The notes beneath the pieces were generated by a model. The model did no database searches. It had not been told where the DNA came from and saw only the letters and a program-made list of their open reading frames with translations. From Bacillota bacterium (GTDB lineage: Bacteria > Bacillota > Bacilli > Desulfuribacillales > Desulfuribacillaceae): a DNA stretch of 64,000 bases. This document shows, in pieces, positions 8,635-18,275 of this stretch; the first letter of the stretch is position 1, and the number at the start of each line of letters is the position of its first letter. Location: contig JAEWFW010000061.1 in assembly GCA_023388635.1 (NCBI GenBank), positions 14,483 to 78,482 of the forward strand, read 5' to 3'. The position numbers were made by a program, and so were the translations under genes.

Positions 8635-9294
8635 CTATTTTCCTCCTTCCGAACTCTTGCGGTTCTTAGTAGGAAGTACTTCGCCACGATAGATCCAAAC
8701 TTTTACACCCAATTTCCCGAAAGTTGTATCGGCTTCTGCTGTTGCGTAGTCGATATCAGCACGCAATGTATGCAAAGGCACTGTTCCTTCACTGTAACTC
8801 TCGCTGCGAGCAATATCCGCTCCACCTAAACGACCTGATACCATGGTGCGAATTCCTTTTGCTCCAGAACGCATTGTGCGTTGAATCGCCTGTTTCATAG
8901 CGCGACGGAAAGATACACGACGCTCCAATTGCTGTGCAATTGATTCTGCTACTAGGAATGCATCCAATTCCGGTGTTTTGATTTCATTGATATTGATGTG
9001 TACTTTTTTGTTTGTCATTTTGACTAATTCAAGACGAAGATTTTCTACTTCCGTACCGCCTTTACCGATTACCATACCTGGTTTCGCTGTGTACACTGTG
9101 ACGTTTACACGATTTGCAGCTCTTTCAATCTCAATTTTAGAAGTCGATGCTTCTTTTAATTTTTCGCTGACAAATTTGCGAATCTTTATATCTTCATGCA
9201 GTAAATCTGCGAAATCTTTACCAGCATACCATTTTGATTCCCAATCTTTAATAATACCTACGCGTAATCCTATTGGACTTACCTTTTGACCCAC
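8635..9294 (-). CDS. rpsC: 30S ribosomal protein S3
   Basis: S3 forms part of the mRNA entry pore with S4 and S5. The N-terminal MGQKVSPIGLRVGIIKDWES, the KH type II domain (PGMVIGKGGTEVENLRLELV) and the C-terminal ARSESYSEGTVPLHTLRADI are intact. It is 219 residues long and directly abuts rplP (2 bp gap). Confidence 0.98.
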   Translation of the reverse strand: MGQKVSPIGLRVGIIKDWESKWYAGKDFADLLHEDIKIRKFVSEKLKEASTSKIEIERAANRVNVTVYTAKPGMVIGKGGTEVENLRLELVKMTNKKVHININEIKTPELDAFLVAESIAQQLERRVSFRRAMKQAIQRTMRSGAKGIRTMVSGRLGGADIARSESYSEGTVPLHTLRADIDYATAEADTTFGKLGVKVWIYRGEVLPTKNRKSSEGGK

Positions 9295-9297
9295 TCA

Positions 9298-9639
9298 TTA
9301 TCCCTCCTTCTTTTCAGATACTTTCACTAAAATGTGACTCGTACGTTTGTTAATACGGCTCGCTCTACCTTGAGCACGTGGACGGAAACGCTTTAATGTC
9401 GGTCCTTCGTCAATGCGAATTTCACTGACATATAAATCATCTACATTCAGGTTGTTATTATGCTCAGCATTTGCGATCGCTGATTTCACAACTTTCTCCA
9501 CTGCTTCTGTGGAACTCTTTGGTGTAAGGCGAAGGATGGCAATCGCTTCCCCAACACTTTTCCCACGAATCAAATCTGCGACAAGGCGAATTTTACGAGG
9601 AGCAATGCGTACATATTTAGCGGTTGCTTTTACTTCCAT
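9298..9639 (-). CDS. rplV: 50S ribosomal protein L22
   Basis: L22 extends a beta-hairpin into the exit tunnel and is a site of macrolide-related changes in other bacteria. The sequence has AKYVRIAPRKIRLVADLIRG and the hairpin region PTLKRFRPRAQGRASRINKR, then TSHILVKV. It is 113 residues long and 3 bp upstream of rpsC. Confidence 0.97.
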   Translation of the reverse strand: MEVKATAKYVRIAPRKIRLVADLIRGKSVGEAIAILRLTPKSSTEAVEKVVKSAIANAEHNNNLNVDDLYVSEIRIDEGPTLKRFRPRAQGRASRINKRTSHILVKVSEKKEG

Positions 9640-9665
9640 GGGAATACCTCCTCTCTAAATCAAGT

Positions 9666-9944
9666 TTAGCGCTTAGATTTTTTCTCGTCCCCTGCATGAC
9701 CTCTATATGTGCGAGTCGGTGCAAATTCTCCGAGTTTATGACCAACCATATCTTCACTCACATAGACCGGTACGTGTTTACGTCCGTCATATACGGCGAT
9801 TGTATGCCCTATGAAGTCAGGGAATATTGTCGATCTACGTGACCATGTTTTAATGACTTTCTTCTCGTTCTTTTCATTTAGTGCGACGACTTTTTTCATC
9901 AAATGGTCGTCAGCAAATGGACCTTTTTTCAAACTGCGTCCCAT
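9666..9944 (-). CDS. rpsS: 30S ribosomal protein S19
   Basis: A head protein next to S13. The product reads MGRSLKKGPFADDHLMKKVV and contains RRSTIFPDFIGHTIAVYDGR and GEFAPTRTYRGH. The frame is open 21 codons further upstream, but the ATG at 9942-9944 lies 8 nt after AAGGAGG and gives the universally conserved start. Length is 92. Confidence 0.97.
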   Translation of the reverse strand: MGRSLKKGPFADDHLMKKVVALNEKNEKKVIKTWSRRSTIFPDFIGHTIAVYDGRKHVPVYVSEDMVGHKLGEFAPTRTYRGHAGDEKKSKR

Positions 9945-10006
9945 AACAATGTCCTCCTTTCGTGATAAGCAGACGGTCCGTTCGATGCGGACCGCTTTCC
10001 TGTCCA

Positions 10007-10837
10007 CTATTTCTTACGTCTGCGTACAATATATTGATCAGAATGCTTACCTTTCTTTCTCGTCTTAAGACCAAGAGCTGGTTTACCCCAAGGTGTAACC
10101 GGTGCTTTACGTCCAATTGGAGATTTTCCTTCTCCACCACCGTGTGGGTGGTCAACCGGATTCATAACAACCCCGCGAACTGTCGGTCTTTTACCCAACC
10201 AGCGCGAACGACCTGCTTTACCGACTTTGATAAGCTCATGATCGATATTTCCTACTTGACCAATCGAAGCTCTGCATTTCCCCAAAATCATTCTCATTTC
10301 ACCAGAACCAAGACGTACTGTGACGTATTCGCCCTCTTTCGCCAACAATTGAGCAGAAGCTCCTGCTGAACGAGCAAGTTGTCCGCCTTTTCCAGGTCTT
10401 AATTCGATATTATGGATAATTGTACCCACTGGGATATTTTTCAATTCCAGAGCATTTCCTACTTTAATGTCAGAACCTAATCCAGAAGTTATAACGTCTC
10501 CTACTTTCAATCCTTTAGGAGCCAAGATATAACGTTTTTCCCCGTCAGCGTAGTTGATCAATGCGATGTTTGCTGTGCGGTTTGGATCATATTCAACAGT
10601 GGCAACCTTGCCTGGTATTCCGTCTTTTGTACGTTTGAAGTCGATGATACGGTATTTGCGCTTGTGTCCACCGCCTTGGTGACGCACTGTCAATTTACCT
10701 TGGTTATTACGTCCGCCTTTTTTCGTTAAAGGAGCTAAAAGCGATTTCTCCGGTTGATCTGTTGTGATTTCTGAGAAATCGGATACTGACATCCCTCTAC
10801 GTCCAGGTGACGTCGGTTTGTATTTTTTGATACCCAT
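10007..10837 (-). CDS. rplB: 50S ribosomal protein L2
   Basis: L2 is required for subunit association and the peptidyl-transferase centre. The 276-residue protein shows NNQGKLTVRHQGGGHKRKYR, LRPGKGGQLARSAGASAQLL and the catalytic-centre loop RGVVMNPVDHPHGGGEG, including the conserved His of the HPHGGGEG motif. Confidence 0.98.
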   Translation of the reverse strand: MGIKKYKPTSPGRRGMSVSDFSEITTDQPEKSLLAPLTKKGGRNNQGKLTVRHQGGGHKRKYRIIDFKRTKDGIPGKVATVEYDPNRTANIALINYADGEKRYILAPKGLKVGDVITSGLGSDIKVGNALELKNIPVGTIIHNIELRPGKGGQLARSAGASAQLLAKEGEYVTVRLGSGEMRMILGKCRASIGQVGNIDHELIKVGKAGRSRWLGKRPTVRGVVMNPVDHPHGGGEGKSPIGRKAPVTPWGKPALGLKTRKKGKHSDQYIVRRRKK

Positions 10838-10865
10838 GTGTTTTCCCTCCTTTATAAATCAATTC

Positions 10866-11156
10866 CTATACGCCTTCAAAAAATTCGATGCTCTTAGAAT
10901 CTTCACTCAATGTAACAATCGCCTTTTTCCAAGCATTTGTATACCCCGAGTATCTTCCGTAGCGTTTTGGTTTGCCTTTAACGTTTAATGTATTTACATT
11001 TTCAACTTTGACGTCGAAAATCACTTCAATTGCTTGCTTAATTTCTGTTTTGTTGGCTTTTTTGTCAACTTCGAATGTATATTTGTTTAACTCCATCATT
11101 TCACTTGATTGCTCAGTAATGATCGGTCTTTTGATGATATCGCGTGGATTTTTCAT
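10866..11156 (-). CDS. rplW: 50S ribosomal protein L23
   Basis: L23 is the docking site for SRP and trigger factor at the tunnel exit. MKNPRDIIKRPIITEQSSEM and FEVDKKANKTEIKQAIEVIF, followed by VENVNTLNVKGKPKRYGRYS, match the family. It is 96 residues long and its first base overlaps the last base of rplD. Confidence 0.97.
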   Translation of the reverse strand: MKNPRDIIKRPIITEQSSEMMELNKYTFEVDKKANKTEIKQAIEVIFDVKVENVNTLNVKGKPKRYGRYSGYTNAWKKAIVTLSEDSKSIEFFEGV

Positions 11157-11779
11157 TACGCAAACACCTCCTCCACTTTCGATACAGCGTCTTTGGTAAT
11201 GACAAGCTTGTCATGTGCGACCAAATCTAGTACGTTAATGCCGGTGGCTTGAACAAATTTCACACCCGGAATATTGCGTGCCGATAGGTATAAGTTCATA
11301 TCTTCCTCACAACCTACAACAAGTACTTTTTGTCCGGCATTTAATTTTTCAAGCAATTTCACCATTTCCTTCGTCTTAGGCGCTGCGAATTGCAATTGAT
11401 CCAATACAAAAATCTCTTCGTTTGCCACTTTCAAAGATAAAGCTGATTTTAACGCCAATCTGCGAACCTTTTTAGGCAATTTATATGCATAACTGCGAGG
11501 AGTTGGTCCGAATACGATTCCTCCACCCTTCCATTGTGGTGAACGGATAGAACCTTGACGAGCACGACCTGTCCCTTTTTGTTTCCACGGCTTACGACCA
11601 CCACCACGTACCTCAGAACGGCTTTTTACCGCATGAGTACCGCGACGCATCGAAGCTTTTTGCATCAAAATTGCGTCATATAGTACGCCTTTATTAGGAG
11701 TTATGCCGAATACCTGCTCACTTAACTCAACATCCCCGACTTGTTCTCCATTTATGTTATATAATGCTACTTTAGGCAT
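11156..11779 (-). CDS. rplD: 50S ribosomal protein L4
   Basis: A 207-residue protein whose long loop reaches the exit tunnel. KSRSEVRGGGRKPWKQKGTG and ARQGSIRSPQWKGGGIVFGP form the conserved tunnel loop, and the C-terminal Rossmann-like part ends DKLVITKDAVSKVEEVFA. In gamma-proteobacteria L4 represses the S10 operon; nothing here shows the same for this organism. Confidence 0.97.
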   Translation of the reverse strand: MPKVALYNINGEQVGDVELSEQVFGITPNKGVLYDAILMQKASMRRGTHAVKSRSEVRGGGRKPWKQKGTGRARQGSIRSPQWKGGGIVFGPTPRSYAYKLPKKVRRLALKSALSLKVANEEIFVLDQLQFAAPKTKEMVKLLEKLNAGQKVLVVGCEEDMNLYLSARNIPGVKFVQATGINVLDLVAHDKLVITKDAVSKVEEVFA

Positions 11780-11809
11780 TTACGAGTCCTCCTTTCTTGA
11801 AAATATCCC

Positions 11810-12439
11810 TTATTTCACGCTTTTAATCGCTTTTTTTATGATAATTTGACCTTTTTTCGGTCCTGGCACGGCACCTTTAATAAGAAGTAAGTTGCGTTCC
11901 ACGTCAATCTTGACGATTTCAAGATTTTGTACTGTCACTCTTTCTCCGCCCATGCGTCCTGCCAATTTTTTGCCTTTGAATACGCGTGCAGCGTCTACCG
12001 CACCCATTGATCCAGGTCCGCGATGGTAACGAGAACCGTGAGCCATTGGTCCACGAGAGAAATTGTGACGTTTAATCGGTCCTTGGAAGCCCTTTCCCTT
12101 TGAAGTACCAGTGACGTCAACTTCCTCACCAGCTTCAAATATGCTAACAGTCACTTCCTTGCCAACTTCATACTCGTCTAGATTCACTCCTCTTACTTCT
12201 CTAACGAAGCGCTTAGGAGTGGAGCCTGCTTTTTTGAAATGACCAAGTTTCGCTTTGTTTACACGATGTTCTTTTTGGTCAGCAAATCCGATTTGAATTG
12301 CTTCATAGCCGTCTGTCTCGATTGTCTTCTTTTGCAATACTACGCAAGGTCCAGCTTCGATTACAGTCACAGGAAACACTTGACCGTTTTCACCGAAAAC
12401 TTGAGTCATACCAAGTTTTTTACCTAAGATTCCTTTCAT
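11810..12439 (-). CDS. rplC: 50S ribosomal protein L3
   Basis: L3 reaches the peptidyl-transferase centre. MKGILGKKLGMTQVFGENGQ, VTGTSKGKGFQGPIKRHNFS and HGSRYHRGPGSMGAVDAARV are canonical. It is 209 residues long and second in the S10 operon. Confidence 0.98.
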   Translation of the reverse strand: MKGILGKKLGMTQVFGENGQVFPVTVIEAGPCVVLQKKTIETDGYEAIQIGFADQKEHRVNKAKLGHFKKAGSTPKRFVREVRGVNLDEYEVGKEVTVSIFEAGEEVDVTGTSKGKGFQGPIKRHNFSRGPMAHGSRYHRGPGSMGAVDAARVFKGKKLAGRMGGERVTVQNLEIVKIDVERNLLLIKGAVPGPKKGQIIIKKAIKSVK

Positions 12440-12507
12440 GCTTGTGCACCTCCCAGTTACATGTTTTGTATTTATGAAACATACTCTTTAGTATAGTAGT
12501 TTCCCGA

Positions 12508-12816
12508 TTAAAGTTTGATCTCAATGTCAACACCTGACGGAAGATCCAATCTCATCAATGAATCCACAGTTTGTGGTGTTGGGTTGATGATATCAATTAA
12601 ACGTTTGTGTGTTCTCATCTCGAACTGTTCACGAGAATCTTTGTATTTATGAACTGCTCTCAAGATAGTATAGATTGCCTTCTCTGTCGGCAATGGGATC
12701 GGTCCTGAAACAGTAGCACCTGAATCCTTTGCTGTTTTGCAGATTTTCTCTGCCGATTGATCGAGAATTTGATGATCATAAGCTTTCAAACGAATACGAA
12801 TCTTTTGTTTTGCCAT
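12508..12816 (-). CDS. rpsJ: 30S ribosomal protein S10
   Basis: S10 (NusE) works in the 30S head and in transcription antitermination with NusB. The 102-residue protein has MAKQKIRIRLKAYDHQILDQ, SGATVSGPIPLPTEKAIYTI and EQFEMRTHKRLIDIINPTPQ. The open frame extends 24 codons upstream, but AAGGAGG 7-8 nt before the ATG at 12814-12816 sets the start. It is the first gene of the long operon that runs to rpsM and beyond. Confidence 0.98.
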   Translation of the reverse strand: MAKQKIRIRLKAYDHQILDQSAEKICKTAKDSGATVSGPIPLPTEKAIYTILRAVHKYKDSREQFEMRTHKRLIDIINPTPQTVDSLMRLDLPSGVDIEIKL

Positions 12817-12945
12817 TACAATTACCTCCTTTTTCGCCCATTTTGGAAAATAGACTTCTCCGTGAAAATTCTCCCACACCCCAGCCATGGCAAACCTGCC
12901 AGGCGTGTCGGCAACCTCTCACATCAACGCAGTCAACAATACAAA

Positions 12946-12974
12946 ATTATATATGATACGTTGTGCAAATGCAA
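12946..12974 (-). promoter_or_regulatory. Promoter of the S10 operon
   Basis: On the minus strand, TTGCAT (12969-12974) and TATAAT (12946-12951) are 17 bp apart. The leader to rpsJ is about 120 nt and includes a small hairpin, TGGCA-GGTT-TGCCA, near 12890-12905. I see no established autoregulatory leader motif in it. Confidence 0.75.
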
Positions 12975-13041
12975 GCGTTTTCTGTAGAAAACTCTACTTT
13001 TTTTTAAATCTTTGTGCATTTTATTTCACTATAGGTAATCC

Positions 13042-13166
13042 GCAGAGGGGGCGGGGTGTTTCGAAGGAGCGTCAGCGATCGCCTTTGCCGGCGAATTTCC
13101 ACCGCAGTTCAAATCAAAAGAAATTCGCCGCCAACAGCGACCGTAGAAACACCCCGCCCCCTCTGC
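13042..13166. repeat. GC-rich nested palindrome between tuf and rpsJ
   Basis: The outer arms at 13042-13062 and 13146-13166 are perfect 21-bp inverted copies (GCAGAGGGGGCGGGG...). An inner pair, CGGCGAATTTC (13089-13099) and GAAATTCGCCG (13120-13130), is also perfect, and the segments between are partly complementary. The whole forms an imperfect ~125 bp hairpin with a ~20 nt loop, much richer in G+C than its surroundings. It lies between the tuf terminator and the S10 promoter in a 496 bp gap with no credible gene. It could be a small palindromic mobile element or REP-like unit. Confidence 0.85.
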
Positions 13167-13245
13167 CTCCGAACGCACAATCTGCTTATAAAATATCCCC
13201 TTCTTCACTGGCAAACTACGGCATCAAACGTTTTATTTTACAACA

Positions 13246-13280
13246 CAAAAAAGCAGGCAGCGCCGAAGCACCACCTGCTC
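13246..13280 (-). terminator. Intrinsic terminator of the fusA-tuf operon
   Basis: On the minus strand, AGCAGGTGGTGC and GCGCTGCCTGCT pair around a TTCG tetraloop and are followed by a run of T. It lies 33 bp past the tuf stop codon. Confidence 0.9.
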
Positions 13281-13312
13281 TTTATATGTTTTGTCTTTTG
13301 CAGACAAAGTAA

Positions 13313-14503
<1,191 letters not shown>

Positions 14504-14607
14504 GTTAATCATTCACTCCTTAATTAAATTTAAAATGTACTATATTGTTGCATATCGTTTCTTAAATCATTTGGCATAATTTAAGGTTATGCTTGTTTGT
14601 TTGCTTA

Positions 14608-16680
14608 TTAACTTTGTTTGCTGATAATTTCCTCGGAAATATTCTTCGGAACTTGTTCATAATGTGACATTTCCATTGAGTACACGCCACGACCTTGCGT
14701 TCTGGAACGTAAAGTTGTTGCGTAACCGAACATTTCGGATAATGGCACATATGCGCGAATGACTTGTGCGCCGGCACGGCTTTCCATACCGTCAACACGT
14801 CCACGACGGGAGTTAACGTCACCCATGACATCACCCATGTATTCTTCTGGAACAGTAATTTCTACTTTCATAATTGGTTCCAGTAATACAGGATCACACT
14901 TGCTCTTAGCTGCTTTAAGCGCTAGGGAGCCGGCAATTTTAAATGCCATTTCTGATGAGTCAACATCGTGGTAAGAACCGTCAACCAAAGTTGCTTTTAC
15001 ATCGACCAATGGATATCCGGCTAAAACACCGTTTTTCATTGAATCTTTAATACCCGCATCAACTGCCGGAATGTATTCTTTCGGGATTGCTCCACCGACA
15101 ACTTTATTGACAAACTCATAGCCTTTTCCTTGTTCTTGTGGTTCAAATTCAACCCAAACGTGACCGAATTGTCCACGACCACCGGATTGGCGTACAAACT
15201 TTCCTTCCACTTTAGCGTGGGAACGGAATGTTTCTCTGTAAGCAACCTGTGGTTTACCTACATCTGCTTGTACCTTGAATTCTCTTTGTAAGCGGTCTAC
15301 GATGATATCAAGGTGCAATTCTCCCATTCCGGAGATAATTGTCTGTCCAGACTCTTCATCTGTATGTGCTCTGAAAGTCGGATCTTCTTCTGCCAATTTT
15401 CCAAGTGCCAAGGACATTTTGTCATGGTCTGCTTTTGATTTTGGCTCAATCGCTACATCGATAACCGGTTCTGGGAACACCATTGACTCCAATACGATAG
15501 GAGCTTTTTCATCACATAATGTATCTCCAGTCGTCGTATCTTTCAGACCTACAGCTGCTGCAATGTCTCCGGAGTAGACAGTTTTAATCTCTTCACGGTG
15601 GTTTGCATGCATCTGCAGAATACGTCCAAGACGCTCGCGCTTATTCTTTGTTGAATTTAATACATACGTTCCGCTATCCACTGTACCGGAATATACGCGG
15701 AAGAATGCCAATTTACCAACAAACGGGTCAGTCATAATTTTAAATGCCAATGCTGAGAACGGTTCTTCATCGCTTGAATGACGAACTGATTCTTCTTCAC
15801 CATCGTTGATCAAGCCTTTAATCGCTGGTACATCCAATGGAGATGGCATATAATCGATAACTCCGTCTAACAGAGCCTGAACACCTTTGTTTTTATATGA
15901 TGATCCACAAAAAACTGGGATAATCTGTACATTACATACACCTTTACGGAGACAACTTTTGATTTCTTCTGTTGTAAGTTCTTCCCCTTCAAGGTATTTC
16001 ATCATGATTTCTTCATCCAATTCAGCGACTGCATCCAATAATGCCGCACGGTATTCCTCAGCCTTTTCTTGTAATTCAGCCGGAATTTCACGTGCTTCGC
16101 TTCGTGTTCCTAAGTCGTCAAGGTATACATATGCTTTCATTTCTACGAGATCGACAACGCCTTCGAAATGCTCCTCAGCTCCGATCGGCAGTTGTACAGG
16201 CACTGCGTTCGCCTTTAAGCGGTCACGCATCATCGATACGGCGCGATAAAAGTCGGCACCCAAGATGTCCATTTTATTTACATATGCAATACGAGGAACG
16301 TGGTATTTATCAGCTTGTCTCCAAACTGTTTCTGATTGCGGTTCAACTCCGCCTTTGGCACAGAATACTCCCACCGCTCCATCAAGTACACGCAGTGAAC
16401 GCTCAACTTCTACTGTGAAGTCTACGTGTCCAGGTGTATCAATGATGTTGACTCGATGTTCTTTCCACTGAGCTGTTGTCGCTGCAGAAGTGATTGTGAT
16501 TCCACGCTCTTGTTCTTGCTCCATCCAGTCCATGGTGGCAGCTCCATCATGTGTTTCACCTATCTTGTGAAGACGACCCGTGTAGAATAAAATTCTCTCA
16601 GTTGTTGTCGTCTTACCTGCATCAATGTGAGCCATAATACCAATGTTACGGGTTTTTTCAAGTGAAAACTGTCGTGCCAC
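14608..16680 (-). CDS. fusA: Translation elongation factor G
   Basis: EF-G is the translocase GTPase. The 690-residue protein has the G domain motifs AHIDAGKTTTTERIL, ERGITITSAATTAQW, DTPGHVDF and VNKMDILGADF, then domains II-V. These include GMGELHLDIIVDRLQREF and the C-terminal PEEYMGDVMGDVNSRRGRVD. It follows the classical elongation-factor type and lies between rpsG and tuf in the str operon. Confidence 0.98.
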   Translation of the reverse strand: MARQFSLEKTRNIGIMAHIDAGKTTTTERILFYTGRLHKIGETHDGAATMDWMEQEQERGITITSAATTAQWKEHRVNIIDTPGHVDFTVEVERSLRVLDGAVGVFCAKGGVEPQSETVWRQADKYHVPRIAYVNKMDILGADFYRAVSMMRDRLKANAVPVQLPIGAEEHFEGVVDLVEMKAYVYLDDLGTRSEAREIPAELQEKAEEYRAALLDAVAELDEEIMMKYLEGEELTTEEIKSCLRKGVCNVQIIPVFCGSSYKNKGVQALLDGVIDYMPSPLDVPAIKGLINDGEEESVRHSSDEEPFSALAFKIMTDPFVGKLAFFRVYSGTVDSGTYVLNSTKNKRERLGRILQMHANHREEIKTVYSGDIAAAVGLKDTTTGDTLCDEKAPIVLESMVFPEPVIDVAIEPKSKADHDKMSLALGKLAEEDPTFRAHTDEESGQTIISGMGELHLDIIVDRLQREFKVQADVGKPQVAYRETFRSHAKVEGKFVRQSGGRGQFGHVWVEFEPQEQGKGYEFVNKVVGGAIPKEYIPAVDAGIKDSMKNGVLAGYPLVDVKATLVDGSYHDVDSSEMAFKIAGSLALKAAKSKCDPVLLEPIMKVEITVPEEYMGDVMGDVNSRRGRVDGMESRAGAQVIRAYVPLSEMFGYATTLRSRTQGRGVYSMEMSHYEQVPKNISEEIISKQS

Positions 16681-16715
16681 TGATTTTCCTCCTTAATATA
16701 GTAACGCAGATTAAC

Positions 16716-17186
16716 CTACCAACGGTAGTGAGCAAATGCTTTATTTGCCTCTGCCATCTTATGTGTCTCTTCGCGTTTCTTGACGCTTGCTCCGGTATTG
16801 TTAGCAGCGTCTACGATTTCATTGGCAAGGCGTTCTTCCATTGTCTTTTCATTGCGAAGACGAGAATAATTCACCAACCAACGAAGCCCCAATGTAATTT
16901 TTCTCTCCGGCTTAACTTCGATCGGCACTTGATAGTTTGCACCACCAACACGACGAGCTTTCACCTCAAGAACCGGCATGATATTCTTAAGTGCTTGATC
17001 AAATACTTCCGTAGGTTCTTGACCTGTTTTTTCGCGAATAATTTCGAACGCATTATACAATATACGTTGCGATACTCCACGCTTACCATCAATCATCAAT
17101 TTATTGATTAAACGAGTGACAAGTTTACTGTTATACACCGGGTCAGGTAATACATCCCTACGAGGCACTGGTCCTTTTCTTGGCAT
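16716..17186 (-). CDS. rpsG: 30S ribosomal protein S7
   Basis: S7 nucleates assembly of the 30S head. MPRKGPVPRRDVLPDPVYNS, VTRLINKLMIDGKRGVSQRI and GGANYQVPIEVKPERK are diagnostic; length is 156. It is coded between rpsL and fusA. Confidence 0.98.
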   Translation of the reverse strand: MPRKGPVPRRDVLPDPVYNSKLVTRLINKLMIDGKRGVSQRILYNAFEIIREKTGQEPTEVFDQALKNIMPVLEVKARRVGGANYQVPIEVKPERKITLGLRWLVNYSRLRNEKTMEERLANEIVDAANNTGASVKKREETHKMAEANKAFAHYRW

Positions 17187-17221
17187 ACTGTTGCCTCCTT
17201 TGTACTATATTTTTATTACAA

Positions 17222-17638
17222 TTATTTTTTCTTAGGTCGTTTCGCTCCATATTTCGAACGTGCTTGCAGTCTGTTTTGTACCCCAGATGTATCAAGCGCA
17301 CCACGAACTATATGATAACGTACCCCTGGTAAGTCTTTTACACGTCCACCACGCACGAGAACAACGGAGTGTTCTTGTAAGTTATGTCCGATTCCAGGAA
17401 TGTACGCAGTAACCTCAATGATATTAGACAAACGCACACGAGCGTATTTACGAAGAGCTGAGTTCGGCTTCTTCGGAGTCATTGTTCCGACACGCGTACA
17501 TACCCCACGTTTTTGCGGAGAGCTTTGGTTTGTCTGAGCTTTTTTGAAGCTATTGTACCCTTTTTGCAAAGCAGGTGAATTTGATTTTACTACCTTGTCT
17601 TCGCGACCTTTACGCACTAATTGGTTGATTGTTGGCAC
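17222..17638 (-). CDS. rpsL: 30S ribosomal protein S12
   Basis: S12 controls decoding accuracy. The product starts MPTINQLVRKGREDKVVKSN and contains TMTPKKPNSALRKYARVRLS and GIGHNLQEHSVVLVRGGRVK. The lysines at the two classical streptomycin-resistance positions (TPKKPN and the GRVKDLPG region) are wild-type. The start is the GTG at 17636-17638, 9 nt after AAAGGAGG. The 33 upstream in-frame codons are not family sequence. Length is 138. Confidence 0.97.
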   Translation of the reverse strand: MPTINQLVRKGREDKVVKSNSPALQKGYNSFKKAQTNQSSPQKRGVCTRVGTMTPKKPNSALRKYARVRLSNIIEVTAYIPGIGHNLQEHSVVLVRGGRVKDLPGVRYHIVRGALDTSGVQNRLQARSKYGAKRPKKK

Positions 17639-17762
17639 TTTCTGTCCACCTCCTTTCAATAATAAGCCCACAGTTCCAGGCGGTTCGTATATTCCCAAAT
17701 GAAAAGTCTTTGATAGCAGGTCGAGACAAAATCCCAACCTGCCTCAAAAACACATTGGCAAT

Positions 17763-18014
17763 TTATTGATTTATAATCGCAACTGTCGCCGCACAAACTT
17801 CAATCCCACAAGCATATCCTAATTTTCTCATGGAATCTACCCAAGAAAAAGGAACCGATGCTTGATTGCATTTGACTATGATTTCCTGTGTGATTTCGGT
17901 ATCGGCATCATTGGCAATGATCACTTCGATTGCTTGACTGCGCTCAATTGCGCGCAATGTCTGTTTCACGCCTATAGCAATTTCTTTAGCTTGTTGCACT
18001 TTCAGGTATGTCAA
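17763..18014 (-). CDS. L7Ae/L30e-family RNA-binding protein (YbxF-like)
   Basis: An 83-residue protein of the L7Ae/L30e/S12e fold, which binds kink-turn RNA. AKEIAIGVKQTLRAIERSQA, ANDADTEITQEIIVKC and SMRKLGYACGIEVCAATVAI align with Bacillus YbxF, which lies at the same position between rpoC and rpsL. I chose the TTG at 18012-18014, 9 nt after AAGGGGG, since it gives the family N-terminus and length. The ATG at 18041 would add nine atypical residues. It heads the str-type operon downstream of a strong promoter. Confidence 0.9.
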   Translation of the reverse strand: MTYLKVQQAKEIAIGVKQTLRAIERSQAIEVIIANDADTEITQEIIVKCNQASVPFSWVDSMRKLGYACGIEVCAATVAIINQ

Positions 18015-18065
18015 TGAACGAATCCCCCTTGCTCTGTGCATTCATCCATATTCACACACTTGGAT

Positions 18066-18094
18066 ATATTATCATTTTCGAAATTTGTTGTCAA
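18066..18094 (-). promoter_or_regulatory. Promoter of the L7Ae-rpsL-rpsG-fusA-tuf operon
   Basis: The minus strand shows TTGACA (18089-18094), a 17 bp spacer and TAATAT (18066-18071), 52 bp upstream of the TTG start of the L7Ae gene. This is a near-consensus sigma-A promoter. Confidence 0.8.
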
Positions 18095-18151
18095 TAGCTG
18101 CTCGTAATTTTTTTGTTCACTTGAAGAAAATCCGACTGTGCAAAGAAAATT

Positions 18152-18270
18152 GAAGCAATTTCTTAATTCAGGTGGAGACTCCATCTGAATTGTAGAACTG
18201 CAAATGCATGATTTACTTGGCGTTGGGCTCCCACCTATAGAGGTGAGAGACTTACGCCAAGTTAGTCAGG
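18152..18270 (+). repeat. Dispersed structured repeat, copy 1
   Basis: A 119 bp element starts with GAAGCAATTTCTTAATTCAG and ends with GTTAGTCAGG. It contains two hairpins. The first pairs AATTCAGGTGGAG with CTCCATCTGAATT. The second pairs ACTTGGCGT with ACGCCAAGT, topped by CACCT/AGGTG. An unpaired, completely conserved linker holds ACTGCAAATGCATG. It is about 85-90 percent identical to the copy at 53359-53484. It sits 5 bp beyond the rpoC stop codon, inside the 3' untranslated region of rpoBC and upstream of the str-operon promoter. No open reading frame is associated. Confidence 0.88.
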
Positions 18271-18275
18271 TGAAA

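Noticed and set aside
13029..13312. Short frames on both strands in the GC-rich palindrome
   Set aside because: They follow from the inverted repeat, have no ribosome-binding site and no family resemblance.
16662..17111. Long frames antisense to ribosomal protein and elongation factor genes, here and throughout the window
   Set aside because: They are complementary-strand shadows of highly conserved genes and show no independent coding features.
18152..18270. Repeat as a riboswitch or rpoC terminator
   Set aside because: The copies occur in both orientations relative to neighbouring transcription and no T run follows the stems, so a cis-regulatory role is not the simplest reading.
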